Origin: Candidatus Wolfebacteria bacterium
GTDB taxonomy: Bacteria > Patescibacteriota > Minisyncoccia > Phycocordibacterales > EsbW-18
NCBI GenBank assembly: GCA_022616195.1
Contig: JAKEFG010000016.1
Span: forward strand, 1 to 38,258
DNA length: 38,258 nucleotides
Direction: 5' to 3'
The position numbers and the translations under genes were made by a program. Shown one piece after another: positions 31,960-38,042 of this stretch (positions within the stretch are counted from its first letter, which is position 1; each line of letters begins with the position of its first letter). The notes beneath the pieces were generated by a model. It made no database searches, was not told the DNA's origin, and was given only the letters and a program-made list of their open reading frames with translations.

Positions 31960-32481
31960 TTCAACCCACCACAAAGCTACGGGAAGACAGTCTTACTATC
32001 GTGCACAAAGCACACCCGCTCGATCGTCTTCCCTCTTCAAACAACTCTAAACCATTGAGGTTGTTTGAAGAAGGGGTGAGACATCCCGTGACCCGTCTTC
32101 TCAGACAAACGCCCAATCGTCTCACCCAAAGAACTATCGAGAGGACACAATTCATGGATCGTCTGTAGGAACAATAGACAGACTGTCAATCGTGTCCTCT
32201 CTCCATAGAGAGGGCGAGACACGATGCTCATCGTCTTTCTAGACACCGGTCTCATCGTCTCGCCCAAGAACTGTGGGAAGACAGCGGGTAAATCGTGCAG
32301 AAGCACAAAAAGGATATCGTCTTCCCCCTTCAGAGGTTTCTTGGGTAAAAACCCTCTGAAGAGGGGGCGAGACACGGAGGGAATCGTCTTGAAAGACAGT
32401 TTCCGCATCGTCTCGCCCCGTAGGTTACCGGCAGACATTGTCGCTGTCGTACTTGTTGTACACCATCGCTGTCGTCTGCCG
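31893..32481 (-). repeat. TIGR-like guide RNA array, distal part (8 units)
   Basis: Eight nested-hairpin units: 31893-31959, 31981-32033, 32074-32127, 32139-32201, 32212-32265, 32275-32326, 32364-32419, 32429-32481. Each has outer arms of 8-14 nt specific to the unit, a 12-nt strand, an inner hairpin with 4-bp stem (GTGC/GCAC, GTCT/AGAC or GTAC/GTAC), a second 12-nt strand and the closing arm. Every 12-nt strand starts with A (plus sense) and most end in ATC. In RNA sense this reads AC-GA-N9-U-GU. The unit next to dnaE has a degenerate inner stem. Plain hairpins sit between units at 32034-32071 and 32328-32361. Orientation is inferred from the promoter at 34226 and the terminal U-tract. Confidence 0.85.
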
Positions 32482-32499
32482 TGAACTGAAAGAACTATG

Positions 32500-33774
32500 C
32501 TACGCCGCTTGCGCCTCGTCCCGCGCGATCCTGCCAGACCGCTCGAACCCCCACCACGCGCGGTAGAGCCACTCCGTGAACTTTGTCCTCGTCCGCCAGA
32601 GCGCCATCTTGTGGATGTGTCCGTTGGTATATTTGAGCACTCCGTCCACCTCGACGGGCTCGGGGTGCCGCTCGCGAAGCACTGTCTTCCAGTGCCGGAG
32701 TTTCTTACCCCAGCGCGAATCGGGGCGCCGGTTCCACTGGTCGCCGAGAAGGAAGAGTGCCTGGCGGATGTCGGGATGCCAGTTCGCGACCTCTCCCCTG
32801 CGCCTCCTGGGGAAGCGGCCGTCCTCGAGCACGTGACAGCCACAGAAGGTCTTGAACTTGGCCACAGTCGGGAACCGCCGGATGTCGATGACCGCAGCGA
32901 TGATGGGCGCGGCAAGCGCCGGCCCGACCCCCTCGATGGGCTCAAGGAGTTCCGTGTAGAGATCGAGTGCTCCGAGTGCTTTCGCGAGTTCACGCTCGCG
33001 GGCGCCCTCCTCCGCGAGGAGTGCCGTGAGAATGCGGTCGCTCGCGCGCCGCGCGTCGTGCGCCTTCTCAAGCCCACCCTCGGGGTACCCCCCTTCCGGC
33101 GAGCAGAAGACCTGCCCGATGGTGTGCTGACGGAGCCGCTGCTCGCAGGCGATACGCCCCTTCATCGCGTCGATGCGGTCCCGGTGGGCTTCGCGCACGC
33201 GGATGAGCGCGAGGTCGCGGTCGGTGACTGGGAAGAAGAGCGCTGCCCGCTCGCGGACCAAGAGCGCGAGGGTGCGAGCGTCCTCCCCTCGCTCACCGCT
33301 CCGCTCCCTGGCGAGAACGAAGGGTGGGATGCGGAGGACCTCGACGTCGATCTCGCGCGCCCGCCGTGCGAGCGCGAACGCGAAGTAGTTGCCGCTCCCG
33401 CCGAGCACCATCCCCACGCGGTCGCCCGGCGAGAGACCTCCATAGGCCGCCGGTACGCGATGCACGCGGTAGACGAGCTTGCCGTCACGCCGGAGATGCG
33501 TCTCTGGCAGACCTTCGACGGACTCGTCTGCCTTCACCCGGCGCCACATGATGTGGTGCGGCTTGAAGCCCGAGAGGTTGTCTCCCGGCTCCACCCGCCG
33601 AACCTCGACCGGGAATTCGCCGAGGGCGTAGTCGAACTCCGCCTGCTCGTCTGGGAGCTCGAGGGTCTCAACCTCGTCTCCCTCTAGGATGACAACCTGG
33701 GTGGGATGGGCCTCACCCTCGGCCGTCGTCTTCACCCGATGCCGGATCCCGATGAACCTCGTCGCTTCTTCCAC
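32500..33774 (-). CDS. Tas-like protein: IS110-related with Nop-type domain, probably nuclease-dead
   Basis: 424 residues, GTG start with AAAGGAG 6 nt upstream. Residues 278-345 form the IS110 C-terminal/Nop-like RNA-binding region (EPIEGVGPALAAPIIAAVID, RRFPTVAKFKTFCGCHVLED, RRRRGEVANWHPDIRQALFL). A helical coiled region lies before it (about 185-275). The N-terminal part resembles the IS110 DEDD/RuvC fold (VGMVLGGSGNYFAFALARRA, GEDARTLALLVRERA). By eye the first Asp (GID) is GIR, the EATG glutamate is lost (LGGSG), and one Asp of the DxxDA pair is Arg. Flanking guide-like arrays instead of IS ends point to a TIGR-associated (Tas) protein rather than a transposase. GC content is well above the neighbours, which suggests transfer. 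Confidence 0.8.
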   Translation of the reverse strand: MEEATRFIGIRHRVKTTAEGEAHPTQVVILEGDEVETLELPDEQAEFDYALGEFPVEVRRVEPGDNLSGFKPHHIMWRRVKADESVEGLPETHLRRDGKLVYRVHRVPAAYGGLSPGDRVGMVLGGSGNYFAFALARRAREIDVEVLRIPPFVLARERSGERGEDARTLALLVRERAALFFPVTDRDLALIRVREAHRDRIDAMKGRIACEQRLRQHTIGQVFCSPEGGYPEGGLEKAHDARRASDRILTALLAEEGARERELAKALGALDLYTELLEPIEGVGPALAAPIIAAVIDIRRFPTVAKFKTFCGCHVLEDGRFPRRRRGEVANWHPDIRQALFLLGDQWNRRPDSRWGKKLRHWKTVLRERHPEPVEVDGVLKYTNGHIHKMALWRTRTKFTEWLYRAWWGFERSGRIARDEAQAA

Positions 33775-33788
33775 GACACGCTCCTTTC

Positions 33789-34123
33789 GTTCCCTAAGGA
33801 ACAGTTGGCCTGTCCTGACGGGCGGTTAGAGAAGAAACACTCGTGCTTTCGTGCTTTGCGCACAGCGTTTTCTTCGTCTCTTCTCTCTTTGTTGAAGCGG
33901 CACAATCTCGCTTTACGTCCCGCTGTGCGGGACAGTCGCGCCATCGTGCCGCCTCGTGACATCAAAGAACATGAGGGGAAATATTGCTGGCATAGCGTTT
34001 CTCTAACGCAGTCGTATCTACGTTCCCCCTCTCCAGAAACCTTTCTCGACTGAAAAACCTCTGGAGAGAGGGTGGGACAGCTCTTCCCTCGTTTACTGCA
34101 ACAAAAAGAGGATCGTCCCACCC
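33789..34123 (-). repeat. TIGR-like guide RNA array, promoter-proximal part (4 units and a half unit)
   Basis: Full units 33828-33886, 33897-33952, 33973-34031 and 34070-34123, all with 12-nt strands around an inner hairpin (one strand has 13). The outer arm of 33973-33982 has one mismatch and one wobble with 34022-34031, yet the spacing is kept. A plain hairpin (CTCTCCAGA/TCTGGAGAG, 34029-34068) overlaps a unit end. A half unit (GTTCC-ctaa-GGAAC, 33789-33802) abuts the tas start, and its 11-nt strand contains the tas Shine-Dalgarno. In the unit at 34070-34123 the core is exactly 12+12+12 nt. Confidence 0.85.
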
Positions 34124-34157
34124 AACAGTGTGCGGACACGATTTCTGAACCGTTAAC

Positions 34158-34193
34158 GCGGAGCTAACATCTGTACCATCCCCACCACTCCGC
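34158..34193 (-). repeat. Leader hairpin of the array transcript
   Basis: GCGGAG (34158-34163) and CTCCGC (34188-34193) are inverted repeats right at the predicted 5' end of the array transcript. Confidence 0.4.
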
Positions 34194-34197
34194 TCTA

Positions 34198-34226
34198 TGA
34201 ATAGCATGTAACAAATTATTTGTCAA
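34198..34226 (-). promoter_or_regulatory. Promoter of the array-tas-array transcript
   Basis: TTGACA (34226-34221), a 17-bp spacer and TATTCA (34203-34198) on the minus strand. It is the only good promoter seen upstream of the arrays and reads through 34123-33789, tas and 32481-31893. It is divergent from thrS. Confidence 0.7.
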
Positions 34227-34304
34227 CTCCGCTGCTGTGGCAATTACAAAGGGTGAAAATGAGTTGCATTAATCCAGTGGAGAGATAGCGCACGGCATAA
34301 AAAA

Positions 34305-34313
34305 TGCTAAAAT
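34305..34313 (+). promoter_or_regulatory. Extended -10 promoter of thrS, leaderless start
   Basis: TGC-TAAAAT, 9 nt before the GTG start at 34323. Confidence 0.5.
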
Positions 34314-34322
34314 ATCACATAC

Positions 34323-36158
34323 GTGAAGAAATCCACCGAACAACTTGGACTCATGCGGCACTCGCTTGCACACTTGCTTGCAGCAGCAGTGCTTGAACTC
34401 TATCCGAACGCCAAACCTTCCATTGGTCCATCTATTGAAAACGGTTTCTACTATGACTTCGATTTCTCCGCTTCGCGGAGTGCAGATTCCCGCAGATTGA
34501 AACGCGAATCAACGCAGATATCAGACAAGGACCTCCCGAGGATTGAGAAAAAAATGAAGGAACTGCTCCCGTCGTGGGAGCTGTTTGAGCGCATTGAGGT
34601 AACGCCCGATGAGGCGCGGCAGATGTTCTCCGGCAATCCCTACAAGGTTGAGTTGATAGATGAACTTGAGAAAAACGGCGAGCAGATTTCCCTCTACTAC
34701 TCCGGTCCCCGCAACAGCATCCCCGATGCTAACGAAGCTACCAAGCTAACGAAGCTACAAGCTGGTTTTCTCGATTTGTGTCGGGGCGGACACGTCGAAC
34801 ATCCATCAAAAGACATTGACTCCGACGCGTTCACACTCACCCACATCGCCGGTGCGTACTGGCGCGGCGATGAAAAGAACCCCATGCTCACGCGCATCTA
34901 CGGACTCGCATTCAACACCAAAAAAGAACTTGAGGAGCACCTCGCGATGCAGGAGGAGGCAAAAAAACGAGACCACCGAAAACTTGGGAAGGAGCTCGGT
35001 CTCTTTATGTTTCATGAGACCTCGCCAGGCATGCCGTACTGGCTCCCAAAAGGTGTTGTACTCTACAACGAGCTGGTCAACTTTTGGAGAGAAGACCATC
35101 GAGCACGAGGGTACCAGGAAATCGTATCTCCCCTACTGAACAAGAAAGAGCTCTATATAACCTCGGGGCACTACGATCACTACTGGTCAGAAATGTTTGT
35201 TGCTGAAACAGGGGATGAAGATGAGGAATACGGTGTCAAAGCGATGAACTGTCCGAATGCCCATGTGGTATTCGCGAGCCAGCCGAGAAGCTACAAAGAT
35301 TTGCCCCTACGGCTCTCCGACACCGATACGCTCCACCGACACGAACGCTCAGGAACACTTAGTGGATTGCTCCGCGTCCGCTCCTTCAGGCAGGACGACG
35401 CACATATCTACGTTGCCGAAGACCAAATTGAGGCAGAATACCAACGAGTGTTTGAAATTGTCGAACGGTTCTACTCGCTGTTTGGCATGTCGTACTCATA
35501 TCGGTTGAGCACGCGACCCGAAGACATCATGGGAAACCCGGAAACATGGACCACCGCAGAGAACACGTTGAAAAAAATCCTCGACGAGAACAATAAGCCG
35601 TTTACAGCGGGTGACAAGGAGGGTGCTTTTTACGGGCCAAAGGTGGACATCATGATGAAAGATGTGCTCGGCCGGGAGTGGCAGATGGGCACTATCCAGC
35701 TTGACTTCCAACAGCCCCGTCGGTTCAACTTGGAATATACCGACAAAGACGGCACCAAAAAGATGCCTATTGTCATACATCGTGTCATCTATGGCTCGCT
35801 TGAGCGTTTTATCGGTATACTTATCGAACACTATGCGGGTGCGTTCCCGCTTTGGCTCTCGCCGATACAAATCAAGGTGCTTCCTATTGGCGAAGGGCAG
35901 TACGAATACGCACAACACGTACACCAAACACTCAAGGAGCACGGCATTCGCGCGGAGCTTGATGACAGCAACGAGACCTTGGGTAAAAAAATTCGCAACT
36001 GGAAGCTTGAGAAAGTTCCCTATGCGCTTGTTATTGGGGACAAGGAGGTTGAAAGTCAAAAGTTAAAAGTGGAAAGTAGAGACAGTGAGAAATCAGAATC
36101 TCTCGCGCTTGAAAAACTCTTGGAAAAACTCCAGAAAGAAATCGCAAACAAAGCGTAG
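34323..36158 (+). CDS. thrS: Threonine--tRNA ligase without TGS domain
   Basis: 611 residues, GTG start. It opens with the editing-domain motif MRHSLAHLLAAAV; the N-terminal TGS domain of about 60 residues is absent. GFYYDFDF and FLDLCRGGHV (usually CRGPHV) follow. Class II motifs: RARGYQEIVSPLLNKKELY, RLSDTDTLHRHERSGTLSGL, LRVRSFRQDDAHIYV, and motif 3 HRVIYGSLERFIGILIEHYA. The anticodon-binding domain ends the protein. Residues about 49-66 (SASRSADSRRLKRESTQI) replace the usual short linker and are encoded by a palindrome plus CGCAGAT repeats. The last part is encoded by AAAGTCAAAAGTTAAAAGT-like repeats. Confidence 0.95.
   Translation: MKKSTEQLGLMRHSLAHLLAAAVLELYPNAKPSIGPSIENGFYYDFDFSASRSADSRRLKRESTQISDKDLPRIEKKMKELLPSWELFERIEVTPDEARQMFSGNPYKVELIDELEKNGEQISLYYSGPRNSIPDANEATKLTKLQAGFLDLCRGGHVEHPSKDIDSDAFTLTHIAGAYWRGDEKNPMLTRIYGLAFNTKKELEEHLAMQEEAKKRDHRKLGKELGLFMFHETSPGMPYWLPKGVVLYNELVNFWREDHRARGYQEIVSPLLNKKELYITSGHYDHYWSEMFVAETGDEDEEYGVKAMNCPNAHVVFASQPRSYKDLPLRLSDTDTLHRHERSGTLSGLLRVRSFRQDDAHIYVAEDQIEAEYQRVFEIVERFYSLFGMSYSYRLSTRPEDIMGNPETWTTAENTLKKILDENNKPFTAGDKEGAFYGPKVDIMMKDVLGREWQMGTIQLDFQQPRRFNLEYTDKDGTKKMPIVIHRVIYGSLERFIGILIEHYAGAFPLWLSPIQIKVLPIGEGQYEYAQHVHQTLKEHGIRAELDDSNETLGKKIRNWKLEKVPYALVIGDKEVESQKLKVESRDSEKSESLALEKLLEKLQKEIANKA
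34466..34521. repeat. Inserted repeat in thrS
   Basis: CTCCGC-ttc-GCGGAG palindrome (34466-34480) followed by three CGCAGAT-type words up to 34521. It is in frame within a housekeeping gene. ACGCGAATCAACG resembles the repeat upstream of rnc. Confidence 0.55.
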
Positions 36159-36564
36159 ATGCACGCCGGTGGCTACATGTTTTTCGGTTGAAGCATGCCA
36201 CCCGGTTGCCCTCCGTGTCCGTGAACATGGCGAACCGCCCGATGCCGGGAATGTCCATCGGGTCTCCAAGCACCTTACCACCCGCCCCTTGTACCATTGC
36301 AATTTTTCCGTCAAGGTCATCAACGGAAATGACGAGGTGCGGTACCTCATCGTCTTTTTGTCTTTGGTAAAATCCACCGTTGATAGTGCCTGGTGTTTTC
36401 ACCATTCTGTTTTCGTCCGTTTCCGTCGTATCGACAAGAACATAGTCACCCATTTCAGGGCCGAGCTGTGTCGTATGCCAGCCAAACACGCTCTCATAAA
36501 ACTTTCGCATCCGGCTTTTGTCTTCCGCTGGCATCTCAAAGTGAACAACAGGGTTCATTTTCAT
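36031..36564 (-). CDS. VOC-family (glyoxalase/bleomycin-resistance-like) protein
   Basis: 177 residues. The VOC fold occupies residues 1 to about 127 (NPVVHFEMPAEDKSRMRKFY, ESVFGWHTTQLG, PHLVISVDDLDGKIAMVQGA, MDIPGIGRFAMFTDTEGNRV). The last 45 or so residues are antisense to the 3' end of thrS (overlap of 128 bp) and include the AAAGT repeat, so the original stop seems lost. Substrate unknown. It is the first of five co-oriented small genes reaching the window end. Confidence 0.8.
   Translation of the reverse strand: MKMNPVVHFEMPAEDKSRMRKFYESVFGWHTTQLGPEMGDYVLVDTTETDENRMVKTPGTINGGFYQRQKDDEVPHLVISVDDLDGKIAMVQGAGGKVLGDPMDIPGIGRFAMFTDTEGNRVACFNRKTCSHRRASTLCLRFLSGVFPRVFQAREILISHCLYFPLLTFDFQPPCPQ
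36048..36080. repeat. AAAGT-type direct repeat at the thrS 3' end
   Basis: GTTGAAAGTCAAAAGTT then AAAAGTGGAAAGTAG: tandem AAAGT words that encode VESQKLKVES in thrS and, on the other strand, the tail of the VOC protein. Confidence 0.45.
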
Positions 36565-36594
36565 AGTTGTAGCATCACTGGTATTTCTAATATT

Positions 36595-36975
36595 CTAAGC
36601 ACCTACCATCACCTTAAAGCCACCGTAGGCCATGCGCTTCATATCAAACGGCATTGGCTTCTCCTTCCATTTCGGGTCATTCATCAGCGGATCTTTCATG
36701 ACTTTGGCGTTCACGATATCGCGGTGCTTCTTTGACTTGAACACGATAAAAGAAAACCAGACCGCTTCATTGGATTTGGCTTTAGCCATTTCCGGAAATA
36801 GGCGGTGCTTCATGCCACCCATCATTTTCGGACGGATATCGTCGCCGACACACTCCTTATAATCCAGTGCACCATATTTCATCCATAGCTTTTTCCCAAA
36901 TTGTGCCATCGTGCGATACTCCGCAAGTTTTTTCTTCGGAACTACGATTACGAACCCGTCTATATATTTAGCCAT
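36595..36975 (-). CDS. DUF1428-family protein
   Basis: 126 residues with MAKYIDGFVIVVPKKKLAEY, YGALDYKECVGDD, NEAVWFSFIVFKSKKHRDIV and the C-terminal PMPFDMKRMAYGGFKVMV, the typical DUF1428 ends. It is a predicted dimeric alpha/beta-barrel protein of unknown function, often found near VOC-type genes. Confidence 0.88.
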   Translation of the reverse strand: MAKYIDGFVIVVPKKKLAEYRTMAQFGKKLWMKYGALDYKECVGDDIRPKMMGGMKHRLFPEMAKAKSNEAVWFSFIVFKSKKHRDIVNAKVMKDPLMNDPKWKEKPMPFDMKRMAYGGFKVMVGA

Positions 36976-37011
36976 ATTTTTGTTGTAACTATGTATAGTG
37001 AGCTTGTCGAA

Positions 37012-37302
37012 TTACCATACCTTATAAATTTCGCGGCTGCCAGAGACATACATTTCATTCATGTCCTTGAATTTTTCATTCATTTTGCGGTTCTCCGGCG
37101 TGTCGGCCATCATCTTCTTCGTGTTCTCCTCATAAGCCGCCAAGCTATCATGGGTGCTCGCCACGATGACACGGTGCCATTGCCCCGTCATGTCGGTCAT
37201 CACATAAGTCCCTTTCTGGCTTTCCGCCCACTCTTTGAAGAGCTTGGCGAGTTTTGAGGCATTGCCCGGCTTACAAACGAAGACGTCGTGAACAATAATC
37301 AT
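37012..37302 (-). CDS. Small dimeric alpha/beta-barrel-like protein
   Basis: 96 residues from the ATG at 37302 (MIIVHDVFVCKPGNASKLAK). A beta-alpha-beta pattern with LFKEWAESQKGTYVMTDMTG, WHRVIVASTHDSLAAYEENT and REIYKVW suggests an ABM or NIPSNAP-like fold. The function is unknown. A 9-bp inverted repeat lies about 85 bp upstream. Confidence 0.7.
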   Translation of the reverse strand: MIIVHDVFVCKPGNASKLAKLFKEWAESQKGTYVMTDMTGQWHRVIVASTHDSLAAYEENTKKMMADTPENRKMNEKFKDMNEMYVSGSREIYKVW

Positions 37303-37385
37303 AATAGTGTGACTTAGTGAACTGCTAATGAGATCACTTTTTGAGTATCTCACGTTTTGCGTGAACGTGCTATTAATATTCGTAC

Positions 37386-37413
37386 CTTGATTTGCACCGA
37401 GGTACAAATCAAG
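37386..37413. promoter_or_regulatory. Inverted repeat, possible operator
   Basis: CTTGATTTG (37386-37394) and CAAATCAAG (37405-37413), overlapped by GTACC/GGTAC (37382-37405). It is located upstream of the 37012-37302 gene. It could bind a repressor or fold in RNA. The rest of 37414-37566 holds GC-rich hairpins (such as ACGCACG/CGTGCGT near 37470), possibly the 3' end of the next VOC gene. Confidence 0.4.
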
Positions 37414-37566
37414 TATGGTGATAAAATCTTAACATTTGCGCGAACCTATTTCGAGAAGAACACCTGACGCACGCGCCGCGTGCGTGGTAACTCTTGTGCT
37501 TGCCCGCCCGCCCAGTGCGCGCACAAACCCCATCCGCGTCAGCGGACGAGGTTGCTCCCTTAACCG

Positions 37567-38025
37567 TTACCGATTACTACCGAGTGGTTCTGCCAGTCCG
37601 ATGAGAAGTCCTTCGGGGCCACGGATGTAGCAGAGCCGATATGAGTCACCATACTGAACTACTTCGCCGACGAGCTGTGTGCCACGCTTTCGGAGCCGCT
37701 CGAGCGTCTCATCAATGTCGCTCACGGTGAACATGACACGTAGGTAGCCGAGAGCGTTTACTGGGGCGTTCCGGTGATCGGCAACTGTAGGCGGGGTGAG
37801 AAATCTCGAGAGTTCAATCCGGCTATGGCCATTGGGGGTGACCATCATGGCAACCTCGACGCTTTGGTTGCCTAATCCGGTGATGCGTCCGGCCCATTCT
37901 CCTTCTACCATTGCTCGTCCCTCAAGCTTCATACCAAGCTCGGTGAAGAAAGCGATAGCCTCATCAAGGTCCTCCACCACGATGCCGACATTGTCCATCC
38001 GCAGTAGTTTTGATTTGTTAGTCAT
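37567..38025 (-). CDS. VOC-family protein (glyoxalase-like)
   Basis: 152 residues. Two beta-alpha-beta-beta-beta modules: LLRMDNVGIVVEDLDEAIAF, FTELGMKLEGRAMV, SVEVAMMVTPNGHSRIELSR, then YLRVMFTVSDIDETLERLRK and LCYIRGPEGLLIGLAEPLG. It has candidate metal ligands typical of glyoxalase I-like proteins (E in the strand IELSR; late E in LAEPLG). Substrate unknown. Confidence 0.88.
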   Translation of the reverse strand: MTNKSKLLRMDNVGIVVEDLDEAIAFFTELGMKLEGRAMVEGEWAGRITGLGNQSVEVAMMVTPNGHSRIELSRFLTPPTVADHRNAPVNALGYLRVMFTVSDIDETLERLRKRGTQLVGEVVQYGDSYRLCYIRGPEGLLIGLAEPLGSNR

Positions 38026-38042
38026 TTTCTTCTACCGCTTTC

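Noticed and set aside
32497-33687. Long plus-strand ORF (396 codons) opposite the Tas-like gene
   Set aside because: It is a shadow of the GC-rich minus gene: no start signals and a low-complexity Arg/Glu/Pro composition.
31893-34123. CRISPR array
   Set aside because: There are no identical repeats. Units share structure and spacing, not sequence, and no cas genes are nearby.
31893-34226. Active IS110 element with a bridge RNA
   Set aside because: There are many units instead of one bridge RNA, they lie on both sides of the gene, the catalytic acids look lost and no element ends were found. The IS110 link is kept only as relationship of the protein.
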